Assembly: GCF_000002425.4 (NCBI RefSeq) | Contig: NC_037261.1 | Location: forward strand, 8,980,701 to 9,044,700 | Direction: 5' to 3' | Origin: Physcomitrium patens | Taxonomy: Eukaryota > Streptophyta > Bryopsida > Funariales > Funariaceae | DNA: 64,000 nucleotides | Shown here: positions 34,512 to 47,162 of the stretch, one piece after another | How the letters are laid out: each line of letters begins with the position of its first letter | Position numbering within the stretch: position 1 is the stretch's first letter | Program-made: the position numbers and the translations under genes | The notes under the pieces: generated by a model | What the model was told of the DNA's origin: nothing | The model's input: only the letters and a program-made list of their open reading frames with translations | The model's database searches: none

Positions 34512-36383
34512 TTACACATTAGCGAGTTGCTTGGATTTAGAAAGTTTGGAAAATCGGTTCAAATCATTCTTTATCACACTTTCCACAATTGGTCCCACAG
34601 CCTGCACACGAAAAATACATTAGTTTAAAAACAATTCATGTGGACTCAAACGCATATTACAATTCCTTAAGAATCTCAAAGATATTGGTACAAATACAAA
34701 GCATTTAAGTACGTAACTGCGTGCGACACTGATAACTGCATAAGATGAAAATTGAGTGCAAAAGCTAAGATGTGGACACAACTCAGAAACTCAATAAACC
34801 CACCGTGCCAAGTGGAGCCATGATATCCGGCAACTCGTATGATATTGTTAACTGCGCAAAAACCAAACGAAACATGCCAGCTAGTTTCAGTAAGAAACAC
34901 TAGAACATTATTCATAAATTTAGGATGTGTTTTCAATGACACAATAAGAAAACAAGCGAATGCAAATGGTAGAAGGTAACAGCTAGTGTTTGTGAAGACA
35001 CGTCCAAAGTAAAAGGAAGGGCCTTTCAAGCAAAAGCTCACCTCTATTCTACACGCATTAGGCCCTTGAGGGTAAAATCGCACAGCTCCTCTGCATTCAC
35101 AAAATTAATCATGTCAAGAAGAGACGAAGAAGTACGAACTGAATGCCTCCCACTGCATGCAAATATTATGTGCAAAATTGTTGAGTAATTTGCTAACTAA
35201 CCTGTTGGGGAGACCATCCACTGAACGCCAGTGAATCATCTTGTGATGTATAGGCTGTAACATAGGAAAATAGACCAGACACTGTTAGTAGCCAGGTCGC
35301 ACATCGATTCTTAAAAGCCAGTATCAGTTTTCTATCCCAAGAGTGTACTCGATTCGGGAGAGAAAGAAAAAAGAAAAAAAGAAAACACTTCTCTCTACGG
35401 GAAGATTGACGAAAACCAGTTAACAAATGAAACTCGGAGGAGGAAAGATCAAACACAGCAGTATAAACCACAAGAGTTTATAAAAACTTTATAATTTTTT
35501 TTAATAATGAATAAAAATGACACGCGATCTCACCTTCATATTTCGAGCCAACCACGAAAACTCAAAATCTCTGTTAAAAGCACGATATCGCAGTGTCCAT
35601 TTTGAGAAATCTGGCTTCTGCTTTGACACCTGTGTACATCCGAACAGTGATGTAAAACTCTGGATGATGCAACACAGAGAGAAAGAAAACACATCTTTAC
35701 TGCATAGATGTCTAAACCAAGCCTTGCGAGAATCAGAATTAAGTACTTTACCGTGACTTTGTCAATCCACTTCATCCAACGAGGAATCTTCTCGCGGTCG
35801 TTCCACAACTCCCATGCTTCTGCTACAGAGATGTCTGCATCCACACTTGCCCTACGCAGAGGCAATCAGGACGTTACGTACTCCTCATCCAACAGTAATT
35901 CTGATTGAATTTACAGGATAAACGTTTGCAGAACAAGCTGTTAAACAAAACCAGCTTGCACAAGTACTGAATTCACGACACCAGTCATAATCTAATTCGG
36001 CTAACTAGATGTGAATATAGCACCGTGAACACCAAAAACTGAATGAAGCAGAAAACAAGTAATTCATACTTGTTATCAAGCCAGGTGCCTGCACTCCACA
36101 TGCTGCCATTACGACCTGTACGCCCTAACCCCAGTCCTCGACCAAAATGCTCACGTCTTGCCAATACTCTAGTCCCAAGTACCTCGTTACCCGAACCATT
36201 CAGATATCGTACAGCTTTGCACTTCGGCGATGGCCTGTTTCTATTAAATCGATCGAGTCTAGATAATCGAACTGGTGCAGACGAAGAAAGGCACTTCCCA
36301 CTCAAAGCATGCTGACTAGAATTCACTGCACCAGAGGTGCTGCTGCATACATTTGCCTGTCTCAAACAAAGGGAGTTATTCAT
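34512..36383 (-). CDS. chloroplast-targeted SRPBCC (polyketide cyclase/dehydrase, COQ10-like) protein
   Basis: Seven exons read on the minus strand: 36383-36070, 35851-35752, 35629-35534, 35254-35202, 35090-35042, 34851-34804 and 34601-34512. All borders are GT-AG with consistent phases, giving 249 residues. Residues 1 to about 85 are rich in Ser/Arg and low in acidic residues, like a chloroplast transit peptide. The START-like lipid-binding fold begins ASVDADISVAEAWELWNDREKIPRW. It continues with PDFSKWTLRYRAFNRDFEFSWLARNM, IHWRSVDGLPNRGAVRFYP, LTISYELPDIMAPLG and IVESVIKNDLNRFSKL. This matches the plant plastid polyketide-cyclase/lipid-transport family. The ligand is unknown. The start is the first ATG before the basic leader. 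Confidence 0.9.
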
Positions 36384-38189
36384 GGCTCCACTAACACGAA
36401 AAACTTAAAACAAAATTAACTGCTCCAGTGTTCGGCACTATATACGATCGCAGGCCTTTTTCTATATCGACACGTGGGAGAAGAAGAAGAAGAAGAAAAA
36501 CCGCAATCGCAGCAAGCTCAATTCCCCGAAAACACAAAATCAGCCTCGTAGACACACCACACCACAATGCTTCCTCTCACTCTCACAGGCTTTTTGCTGG
36601 GGGGGGTTAAGGAGCCTGTTCAAAAGTAACGACGCGGCTTCGCCCCCAGGAGAAGAGGACCCGTAGGATGGGGGGACAGGGGGACGGTCAGATGGACGCC
36701 GCGTGGCCTAGTCGACGTCCAATGCTAGGGACGGGGGCGCTGGAGGCGCAGAGGCTGGACAGGTGACTGGTTCTAAAGGTTGCCCTTCCTCCCCCTTCCT
36801 CCTCCTCCCCCCCCCCCCCCCCCGAGTTTCTGTTTTGGAGACATGAGGGCTGTGCTGCTGAGTGAGACACTCATACTCACTCACTATCTCCCCACCCCCC
36901 CTTTTTTTTTCTCATGATTACATAATTTTTTTAAAAAATACAAGTAAACTTGGACCCTTTGTGCATTGTTGGATAGTGACAGTTAATTTTTTTTTTTGAT
37001 GAAAAAAAAAATGTCCATCTTTTTTGCATGATGCAATTAGAAAGTGTGGAGAATATTGTTTTTGGAATCATTTTTATTTTACAGCAAAAATAATCATGAC
37101 ATAAACACACAGAAAGCTATAGACAAGTTTCTTTTTTTCTTTTTTTCTTTTTTTTTCTTTTTTTTTGTAACTTCGATACAATTCTTTTTTTGAATTGAAA
37201 AAAAATAACAAATTAAAAAAAGAAAAAAACTAAATTTTTGAATGGATACAAGAAATTAATTTGTGATTACTGGAATGCATAATAAGATCAATACTATTCA
37301 AAATTGTGGGACTAATATACCTAGGATTAATTTTTTAGTATAAAAACAATTTTATGTCTTCAAATTAAATAAAAGAATATTCTTTCTCATAAAAAGTCTA
37401 AATTTTAGATATAAGATGAATGATGTTGGTTGAAACTAACTTTTAACATGATCATTTATATTGTTATTTTATATGAATTCAACATCAATGAAAATTATTT
37501 TTACATAGAAAAAACTAAATAATAATTTTGAAATGTTAACATGTATATATATGTGCATAACTATATATATTTGTACACACATTTACAAGCATATGTGTAT
37601 AAAGAATCTAAATACAAATAAGATGAGTTATTTTGAAGATCTCAACCAATATTTTATGTTATGATTTGATTCAAAGTATTTGATATTCAATTTATAAGTA
37701 ACAATATAATTAAACATTCTATTATATAAATAAAATTTTATAATTTAAAAATTATATATATTCATACATGTTAATTTTAATAATATAGATATATAAATTT
37801 AATTTTTTATAATTTTATTTAATTTTAAGTAAATAAGTAAGTAAAATATATATAAGAATAATAAATTATTATTATTACATCTATTCTAATATCTCTATAA
37901 CAAATCTTGTATTTGTGATCTCAACAACAAATATTCTACCTAGTCGTAAATTTAATGACATCTTCTAATACTTAATATTATACATTCTTTTCTTTTATTA
38001 AATTTCTTTTACTAACACTACTTTTGTAAAAATATGGTTGTTTTAAGCTCTTCCACATACATCAAATCTATTGTAGTAATATTTTTAAAATTCTCTCTAA
38101 AACCACCTATTTTACATACATTATTTGTAATCACACATAATAAAAATATTGTATCTCTACTATCTCTTATTTTTTCAACATTACTAAAA
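36384..38189. other. upstream region of SRPBCC gene, then AT-rich DNA
   Basis: The first 500 bp are GC-richer and likely hold promoter and 5' UTR, with an AAG-repeat near 36479-36498 and a C-run at about 36808-36823. Beyond 36900 the DNA is AT-rich simple sequence without recognised genes. Confidence 0.5.
36806..36825. repeat. poly-C tract upstream of SRPBCC gene
   Basis: An uninterrupted run of about 17 C in a pyrimidine-rich stretch. It is poly-G on the coding strand of the gene, about 430 bp before its ATG. Confidence 0.85.
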
Positions 38190-38384
38190 TTTTTGTAATC
38201 AATTGTTTTACTATCCCAAATATATTGATAATTATCTAAATAATATGAATAGATAGAAATAGATGAAATTAAATTAATTTAATAATATCTTATAAATAAA
38301 CTTCCTAAAAGCTTCATAGACATGGTTTCACTTTTATGCATGTTATTGATAGGTCAAAAACTTTGCAAATAAGTTAGTCACTTA
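38190..38384 (+). repeat. D-family LTR relic, left part
   Basis: Diverged similarity to the forward-oriented LTR of element D (CTTCCTAAAAGCTTCATAGA, then TTGATAGGTCAAAAACTTTG..). It is interrupted by the Tc1-like element and continues at 40290. The outer boundary is approximate. Confidence 0.6.
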
Positions 38385-38606
38385 TAGTGACTCAAAAAAT
38401 TATTTCAATGTTGACATATTTTAGAAAAAATGGTATATTACAGATGAATTGTAGTGAATAATGATAAATGGTTTGTATAGCAAATAAAATACTCTTTTAT
38501 AGCTATCAAATGAGCTCAGGTTAAAAAGAATCCATCAAGTAATTGTGGAGCTATGACCAATCCAATTTAAAACACTATTGAAATATTTTTTTGAGTGTAG
38601 TGTCTA
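38385..38606 (+). repeat. left inverted repeat of Tc1-like element
   Basis: About 222 bp match the inverse of 40070-40289, including TGACTCAAAAAATT, TGAATTGTAGTGAATA and AAAAGAATCCAT. Confidence 0.88.
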
Positions 38607-38609
38607 ATT

Positions 38610-39632
38610 ACATATTAGTATTATGTAAGACCTCTTTTGGCCTTAATAATTTCTTCTAACCTCCTAAGTATAATTTCTATTAACTTTTGGTATAAAAATA
38701 CTTTAATATTATTCAATTTGGTAGCTATTTTTTCCTATAATTTCTAAACTCCTTTTGGTTTTATCTTCCAACTGTTGAGCTGGCATTTGAGGTGCTCTCA
38801 AAGATGTTTAATAGGATTAAGATCAAGAGACTCAGCAAACTAATCTATTATTTTAATTCCATGATGATCAAACCACTTCCATGCTAATTTTGAGTTATGC
38901 TTGGGATTGTTATCTTGTTAAAAAATCACCTCTTTCTTAGAAATGCCAAATTCTTCAATACTAAGGAGCAAGTTTTTTTCAAGAATTTCTACAAATTGCT
39001 TAGCATCCATCCTCTCCTCAACCTCTGCCATCCTCTCAACTCTATTCCATTCTATACAACCTCATACCGTTATATTTCTATCCTCATGCTTAACTATCTC
39101 TTAAATCTTTTTATCAAGCAAGAACTCATCGTTTTGTTTCCATACCCACTTTCTGCCATATGATCCAAATTTGTTGATTTTTGTTTCATCTGACTAAATA
39201 TCCCTCTTCCAATCCTCTACAATCCATTCCTTGTACTTCAGAGCAAAATCCAAGTGTTGTTTCTAATGGCAGATAGATAATACTAGCTTTATTTTCTTCA
39301 CCACGGCTTTCATATTCCATTTCTTGAAAATATTTTGATGGTTTGGATTGACACAAGATTACTGATAATATTGTTAAGATTTTTAGCAACCTCAATAGCA
39401 TTTTCAGCCTTCTCAATGTTGATTTAGCAAATAATTGTTTTTTCATCTACTACAATGAACTTCTTTGATTTGCCTAATTTAAGCTTCTTCCTATTAAAAG
39501 TGATCTTTTTTGTTAACCTAAAAATAGTAGCTTTATTGCAACTAAGTTCAAAAGCAATTTGGCCATAAGATTTTTGAGAATAAAGAAGAGCAAAGGTAAT
39601 GTTGTCTTAGAGAGAGCAAGAAATAGATCTCA
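38610..39632 (-). pseudogene. Tc1-type transposase relic
   Basis: Read on the minus strand from about 39632: MRSISCS.., then SYGQIAFELSCNKATIFRL (helix-turn-helix). The first catalytic Asp follows in FSDETKINKFG after a small indel (39188-39190), with YGRKWVW after it. The second Asp is in FxQDNNPKHNSKLAWKWF (38912-38914), followed by HGIKIID, FAESLDLNPIKHL. Thirty-four residues separate the second Asp from the position of the Glu, giving DD34E spacing. The Glu itself is changed to Lys (GAA to AAA). Stops at Trp codons and frame breaks are present. Confidence 0.82.
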
Positions 39633-39648
39633 TAATTATTCAAAGAAT

Positions 39649-39931
39649 TGTCAAAGACACAAGAATTTGACAAAGAAATATGTCAAGTTTAAAGACAAAG
39701 AATGAGATGGATAGCAAAAGTGGTTTCAAAGACTCCTATTTATACTATAATAAAGATTACAAAAGTCTATGATACTTTCTATGGAAGATTTTAGAAGTTT
39801 AAAGAGACTTCTAGAAGCTTATGGAACTTTCAAAAAGATTGTAGAAGATTCCACAAGTATCTAAAAGGTTCTAAATTTTTTTAGAAGATTCTAGATCTTA
39901 AAATGTAGTAATTTGGAATATGTCCGTGCCA
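39649..39931 (-). mobile_element. solo LTR (gypsy, A/B/C-like) inside the Tc1-like element
   Basis: TGTCAAAGACAC to GTCCGTGCCA, 283 bp, flanked by AGAAT at 39644-39648 and 39932-39936. It has a TATA-like region and degenerate TTCTAGAA/GAAnnTTC units (ACTTCTAGAAGCTT, GAAGATTCTAGA) like the LTRs at 14-32 kb. No internal sequence remains, so it probably formed by LTR-LTR recombination. Confidence 0.75.
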
Positions 39932-40069
39932 AGAATTGTGATTAAGAATGGTGCTTTTGTAGCTGCTAGTAAGCATTTATAATATCATTAGATGAATAGT
40001 AATATTTTCATAATAAATTTGATGATCATAGAATGTTGTAATGTTGAATAATTGATAAAATCCAAAAAC

Positions 40070-40289
40070 TAGACACTACTCAACAAATTATTTCAATACT
40101 ACTCCAAATTAGATTAGTCATAGCTCCGCAATTATTCAATGGATTCTTTTCAACTTAGGCTCATTTGGTAGCTGTAAAAGTATAATTTATTTGCTATATA
40201 AACCACGTATCAATATTCACTACAATTCATTTGTAATACACCATTCTTTCAAAAATATGTCAATATTAAAACAATTTTTTGAGTCATTG
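40070..40289 (-). repeat. right inverted repeat of Tc1-like element
   Basis: Inverse partner of 38385-38606, ending at the TA target duplicate. Confidence 0.88.
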
Positions 40290-40455
40290 TATCACATGTA
40301 TTAGTAGCTTGTGGAATAAGCTAATGAAGTGGTGTACTTATAACAAACTTGCCTTGCAAGTTAAGACATGTGTCTTACAAATTAGATACATGTTGAAGGT
40401 CCTAAAGAACATCGCTATATAGCTCTTAAGTAGATAGTATAAATAGAAAGAAGAA
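40290..40455 (+). repeat. D-family LTR relic, right part
   Basis: Resembles the middle of the D LTR in forward orientation (AACTTGCCTTGCAAGTTAAG, GACATGTGTCTTACAAATTAG, GAAGGTCCTAAAGAACATCG). It continues the left relic after the Tc1-like insertion and fades out near 40455. Confidence 0.68.
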
Positions 40456-40911
40456 TGAAGTTAAAAAATTAAAATGATATAATAAAAAAGTGACTAAGAT
40501 AGAATAGATGCTAAATATGAAAATTTTAGAAAAATATTCTTAAAGATCACCTTAAAATATTAATTTATATATATAAAAAAAATTAATGAATAGATATGAT
40601 ATGATTTTAGAATCTATTGCTTTAGAAATAAATATTTAATTTTTAAGACTTAAATAATACTAAATAAATAAAATAAATAATACATTCATAAGAGAATTTG
40701 ACTATTATATACAAACAATACTATATAACATAAAACAATCATTACTTTTAACAACAAACAACAATAATTAATTATAGAAGATATAGTTAGAATCTACTTC
40801 AAACAATAGTTTAAATTGCACATAATAATAAGTTAAAATACATAATATGTATGTACTAAAGATACAAAATTGGGCCAAAATAAAATAATACATATTGCAC
40901 TAATTGATATA

Positions 40912-40958
<47 letters not shown>

Positions 40959-43650
40959 TAAGAAATAAGAATAATAGGAACAAATTATATGATGTTATAT
41001 CTAAAATAATTAATATAGATGATAAAATTTATAAAATTTAAGAAGAAAAAATTCAATCCATACTATAAAAGTTGATTAAAAGAGGTAAAAAAGATACAAA
41101 GAGTAGTATATAAAGGTTGTTAAATAAGACTCCAAATAACATTAGAAAAAAAATGTCTTAAACCAAAAAGTATTCTGTAATACTTCTTAAATAATAAATT
41201 AACATATAATGGTTTAAACTATTCTTCTAGAACTAAAAGACTATATAAAAGAAAATTATTTAATTTGTGTTATTATTGAATATTATCAAAATAATCACTT
41301 TGATCACAATATCTATTTTTAAAATTTTCTTCAAGTTGTAACACTCGAATTACTTATTTACATTTAGATAAAAAAAAAATAAAGAAATTATAGAGATTTT
41401 TATTTTTATTTTTAGTACTTCTACTTTGAAGAAATAAATAAAATTATAGATAGCCATAAATTAAAAATAAATAAAAGGGTTCCAAAGAAAACTATCCTAA
41501 AAAAAGTAGATTAGGTTTTTGATAAAATCTATATTATCATACTTATACAAAGCATTAAAGCCTTAGAAATATTTTTTATATGAAAAGTTGTCCAAAATTA
41601 TAATATAAATCTTTATAGGTCAAGAATAAGTAGAATTCTATATTCAATTATTTCTTTTTTAATCAAATTTTTAAGTATTCTTTAAGATAATTTATTTTAA
41701 TATAATTGTAAGTATACTTTAAATACACTTAAAAAGGTTGATTGAAAAAAAAAAGATAAAATTGGTAGAACTGTTATTACCTAACATAGCTTTAGAACTT
41801 GTTTTCAAATTAATTTTTAAAGCGAATAAATAAATATATATATATATAGAATGATTAAAAAGACTAAAAAAGACTTGGATGTAAAAAAGACTTGGAGGAA
41901 ATTTTTTGGATTATAAGTAAATCTTAGAATATATATATATATATATATATATTAAAGAATGTATTAGAATTGAATGTAAAATTTTGCTAATAGTTGGATT
42001 AATAATATTAATTTTTTTTTTTTATATATAAACTAATGCACTTCTATTTAGTTAATTTTTTCTTCTGAAATCGGATAAAATTTGGCCAAAAACCTAAAGT
42101 TTTGAAACTAATATAACTTTAAATTCAAAAGTATTAGTATAATTAATTATACTATTATGAAAAAAATATAAAAAAATGAAATATATATATATATACATAA
42201 TCTTATTTTAAAAAAAATACTCTTACTAGAAATTAAACTTTTTTATTATTATTGTATATATTTTATAATATTTTTGTAAATACATTGAATTAAAGAATTT
42301 AATTAATTTTAACATAATTAATCTATTTTAACCAAAAATCTTGTCGATTTTTAAATACACCTTTGATGACATCTTTGAAATATTAAAAAACCACTACTAA
42401 GTAATACATATATATATTAATTCTGTTAAAACTTGATTTTTTTAAAATACTCTAAAATTATTTTGAGATATTTATTCTTACTTTTAGATTTATCAAGACT
42501 CTATATTGAATTTATAAACATAATCAAAAGATTTTTTAGAAGGTAGAATACATCAATTAATACAAATTCCTACGATTCTAATATCTTGAATTTTTGGATT
42601 TTTTTTTGTATTTTTTTACATATTCTATATTATATATAAAATTTTATATAATTTCATCTAAAATATAAGAAAAATATATATTATTTGAGACACTATACTT
42701 TTCAATAGTTAAAAATAAAAATAAGTATAAAAAATAAAGAAGCTCTATATTAGGTTTCTTTTTATATAATTTTTATAGATTTTTTTTTTAATATATGTAT
42801 TTTTTAAATTAAAATGAAGAGGGTCTAATAAAGGTCATTAACAAAATTAACTTAATAATTTCTATTTTTCTAATAAATTCATTGATTTAATAAATATATA
42901 TTATATTTAAATAAGATAGGGATCTAGGCATTAATAACTTTAAATGATTATAAATATACTACTAGATAAATAAGTATTAATAGTTTTTCAACTAAGACAA
43001 TCTAATATTTAAAATTTTATCAAATATTACTTAATATCAATAAAACTTGTAATCCAAAGCAAATAGTAGTTATATTTTATAAACATTCTTATTTTGCAAT
43101 ATGAATAGAGTTATAATTTTAGAAATTGAATAAAGATAGGATAGACCTAATCAAAATCAATACAATATTTTCAATTACTTTGAATAATTTATAAAATTTA
43201 TAATAGATTCCATTAAAGTTGATTGTTTTAAATCCTAACTTTTCAGCATGAATGTGCTCATTTATTTTACTAAACAACTAAGATATACAAAGTAGGTTTG
43301 TATCTTAAAAAATACATATTATCATATTTTAATAAATTTAAATTAATAAATATTAAGTGATTCACATAAAGTGACTTATATGTAAATCATCTAATCTAAA
43401 ATAGTCTCAATACTTGGAGAAAGATAAGTTGAATAAATGTATAAAAATTTCATCAAAAAATATTATTTAAAATTTAAATGGAATGAGTCATGAACAAAAA
43501 TAAAAAATAAAAAAATAAAAAAATAAAAAAATAAAAAAATAAAAAAATCAATACACCAAAATTGGGATCACATTTAAATGACACACCAACATTTTTTGTG
43601 ATATTATAATTCTATACATACCAAACAAAAATTAAGTAGAGTTGTGAGTT
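40456..43650. other. AT-rich gene-free DNA
   Basis: Very AT-rich, with many TA tracts (about 40909-40952, 41932-41952, 42182-42194). No open frame of note, RNA gene or transposon ends were recognised; probably decayed repeats. Confidence 0.55.
43499..43549. repeat. A6-7/T short tandem repeat
   Basis: About six copies of an 8-bp ATAAAAAA-like unit. Confidence 0.88.
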
Positions 43651-43909
43651 GGATTAGTGGAATTTTGAGTTGGTATCTTCTAAGCCCACCTTTGGAACCA
43701 GAATGTTAGGACCTAGTTTACATGTAACGTGGATATCAATCAACCTATCCAGCAATAGGTCAGCCTTATCTGTGTCAAAATAAAAATAAAAACCAATCAA
43801 ACTCAAAAAAACTTGCATAAATTTGGACACAAGTTGGTGCACCATAAATGCAGAGGAATGGGGGTAAACCTGCACAAGAGAAAGAGCGGTTGTCCACTAT
43901 ATAGCGCCT

Positions 43910-43938
43910 TACTAGTGAGTGAGTGAGTGAGTGAGTGA
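43910..43938. repeat. (GTGA)n microsatellite
   Basis: Six to seven copies of the tetramer GTGA/GAGT. Confidence 0.92.
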
Positions 43939-44339
43939 GGATCACCAGTAGACACAAGGTCAGATACTTCAATCCACACAAGAGAATGGAAATTTGCTGC
44001 ACAATTTAATGCAACTTGCCGCAAACTTAAAACTCTAGGCTTTTGCTTCCTGATCTCCTGATTATTTATTTACTTATTTATTTATTTTGTCTTCATATTA
44101 TTTTGAAATGAATGAGCTCAGTCTTTACCATGAGGTATCGTTGTCTATGATATTCAGCTGTTTGGATGCAGTCCATTGTAAATGCGCTTGCATCATTTGT
44201 CTCATATGTTAGAAATTATAGAGATAACTTTGTGGGAACTATCAACTACCCACACAAGTTGCTTTTGCTTGCTCGTTTAATATTCTCTTCTAATAAGGCG
44301 TTGCAAATTTGTTAAAGAATATGAACATTGTCTCCGTCC

Positions 44340-44960
44340 AAGTGTGCAAATCTATTTATGCTCATCTCTTAATTGCTTCATATGCTTTCTCCGTTTCCAT
44401 CTGACATTCTCATTTGATAGTCTCCTTGATAGTTGATGCACTCCAGGATGACAATATTTGCAGAGTTTTGATCGGCGCTTCGATTCGTTTCTGGTACTCT
44501 CTTCTCGTCTCTTGTGCTTCTCTTCTGCTTCTAGTGACAATGGAGCTGAATAACCTTGGATATGAAGCCTGCACTTGACAAGCTCCGCGGTATTCAACAA
44601 ACGAAACTCCAACCAGCTCCACCACTTAGCGAACACAACAACGTTGCTGTATCAAAGTATTCATCGTTCTGGACATGGTTACGAGTAGAATCCATGAGAA
44701 GTTCTACTCTATTCTTGATCTCAGAAGTTGCACCAGCCAGCATTTCCTTGAGTTTCCCGGTGCTAGGCAACAACTTGCGATTGAACTCTTCTGCAAGAGC
44801 ACATCGACAACATCCAGAAAATTTTTGAGTGATCAATTGGGTATAGATGATTCTCAGATATGCACACACACCAGTGCGTGTCACGCAGAAAGGGGTTGTG
44901 ATGTGAAGATTGTGTGTGCAATTCATTCTCCTGTATCGAATGAATTGTACCCACAAGTGA
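44340..44960 (-). other. GC-richer exon-like island, possible gene fragment
   Basis: In otherwise AT-rich DNA, minus-strand frames here look coding-like. After a possible acceptor near 44795 one frame reads EEFNRKLLPSTGKLKEMLAG, then EIKNRVELLMDSTR, and stops near 44594. A second frame below it reads TRSRREAQETRREYQKRIEAP. The charged helical composition resembles a coiled coil. I do not recognise the family, and there is no complete gene model. It could be a decayed or captured gene fragment, or the edge of a real spliced gene. Confidence 0.35.
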
Positions 44961-45440
44961 AAACCATCTTCTTTAATTGCACCGTTGTTTTGCTCCGGTC
45001 CAAAGTCAATACAACGCTAAACCCAAAATCTTACTACTCTAAAACGTTTATGCCTGATTAGAAATGTCTGACTTTTTTTTTAAATCCAAACTTCATGCAA
45101 ATCGTGCAAATCAATGGTGCACGCTGGCAGCTTTCTTCGATGGGCTTTGATAAAGAATCTATAGGAATATGAGAGATCTGTAGAGCCTGTCTTGTAAAAG
45201 CGTTAGAATGTATGCATTTTATTATTGAAAAATACATTTATGCAATTATTTATAAAAAATAATATAAGTAGGATTTAATGTTTGGAAGAATTTGATATTT
45301 ATTTATTTATTTATTTATTTATGGATTTTTAATTAATAAAATTACAAATAAAATAATAATTTAGAGTATTTTATTTTTGTAATGATTATTATATATATAT
45401 ATATATAGATATATTTTAAATCATTACTAAGTAGAGAGAT

Positions 45441-45477
<37 letters not shown>

Positions 45478-46569
45478 TAGATATATTTTAAAATGGATTA
45501 ATTAATTAATTTTTAAAACTATTTTTGTTAATATCTAAGTGCTATGAAATAAATAGAGACATATACAAGGCTTATTAAACATATAAATACAAATTTCCTA
45601 GCAACCTAAATATTTCAATATTATTGGTCTTACATCTAATTTTGCACTTGATTAAAAAACACTCCTTTACCTTTTTCATTGCATATTGTATTTTTGAAAT
45701 TAACAATGATAAAAAAAATGAAATAAAATATAGTTAATAAATATTTTTTAAAATTCAAAAAACCTATTTTATCTAGGATAATTTTTAAAAAATAATTTAA
45801 TCTAGTATATTATTATTGATTAATTTAATTCTTATTTAATATATCATTACAAAAATCTATGAGAAAATAATAAATTAAAACCAATATCTCTAAGTCACAT
45901 TTTCTTTTATCTATAAAAAAGGATTCAATGCTTCAATTTATTTTCTTTAATTATTTTATAATACATATCTTTGATGCATATAAAATAACTAAAAAAATAA
46001 TAAAAAAAATAAAAATAAAGCAATTTTTTTTACAATAAGGTATTTTATAACATAAATAAAATTAATAACTAATATTTTAGCTTCTTGCTTTGCTTAAAAT
46101 GGAACATGTCATAATAAGTCATCCAATTTTCTTAAAAGACAATATGTAAAATTTAATTAAAAAATAAGTAAGAAATATTTATTTTCTTAATATAATAAAT
46201 TTAATTCTATTAATATTTTATTTTATATTTTATATTTTAAAGTTGGATGTAAAAAATAAGTAATGTATATATTTAACATATATACTTTTATATCAATGTA
46301 GCAACAAGGCCAAGTCATTTTATGCCATATGAGCAACAAATTTAGATGTAATTGGATTTTATTGTCATTTTGACCTTCCTTAGCAATTTCAAGTACTTCT
46401 CTTTAAGTTTGCAGTAGTAGTAGTTGTAATATTGTAATAGTTATAGAAATCTTAGACTTAGCAAAGCCAATCTTTGGAAAAAGAAGCACCAAGTATGCAA
46501 GCAAATTCTTGTAGTGGTTAAGAATTTTTATGCTTATAAATAGTAACAATGCCTGTACTTGCAAGATCC
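44961..46569. other. AT-rich intergenic DNA left of element D
   Basis: TA and TTTA simple repeats (about 45297-45320, 45390-45405, 45450-45480). No gene recognised. GATCC at 46565-46569 is the probable, slightly altered target duplication of element D. Confidence 0.55.
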
Positions 46570-47121
46570 TGTCAAGGACAAAGATTCGATGAAGGAAAAT
46601 ATACACAAAAAAGCTATCTCGATATAATAAGTCAAAATATAAACAAGTAGGTATATTAAAAAGAAACTGGAATGGCTATTGCCACAAGACAAGAAACTAA
46701 AGACTCTTGAACCTGGACTAGAAGCAAGAAAGGAGTTGACAAGAGTGAAGAAGCCTTCACTCTTGTCTCTATATATAATATCTAACTAGGGGCTACGTGG
46801 CGACGTTCTATAGGACCTCCAATATGTGTTGACTTTGTAGGACACATGCCTTGACTTACAAGGCAAGTTTTTCTACGTGTGGGCCACATAGTTAGCTTGA
46901 TCTTCAAGCTAACAACATGTGTGGTACATGGCCAACTTGTTGACCACGTTTCTAATCCAAAAAGTCAATTAAAGACACCTATGAAGTCAAAGCAGCGTCT
47001 AGGAAGTTTCTAGGAAGCTTCTATATTAAATATTATAGAATTAACTTACTTTTATCTACTTTTACTTACTTCTACCTATTTGTATATGTAATTATTAGCT
47101 TACATGATTATGGCCGTGACA
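46570..47121 (-). repeat. element D 3' LTR (552 bp)
   Basis: TGTCAAGGACAA to GGCCGTGACA on the plus strand; near-identical to 52391-52942. Confidence 0.95.
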
Positions 47122-47162
47122 TTACCCCCCCTTCTAGAGACGAGTTCCACGAGGACCGGTCA

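Larger units (their letters stand above)
38385..40289 (-). mobile_element. Tc1-like DD34E DNA transposon (defective), 1.9 kb
   Basis: Ends read TAGTGACTCAAAAAATT on the left and, inverted, CAATGACTCAAAAAATT on the right. Both are flanked by TA (38383-38384 and 40290-40291), the Tc1/mariner target site. About 220-bp inverted repeats enclose a degenerate transposase on the minus strand. A solo LTR (39649-39931) has inserted upstream of the transposase start. The whole element sits in an old D-type LTR. Confidence 0.85.

Noticed and set aside
44675-45061. 128-codon plus-strand ORF
   Set aside because: No motif; it overlaps the more coding-like minus-strand frames and ends in low-complexity sequence.
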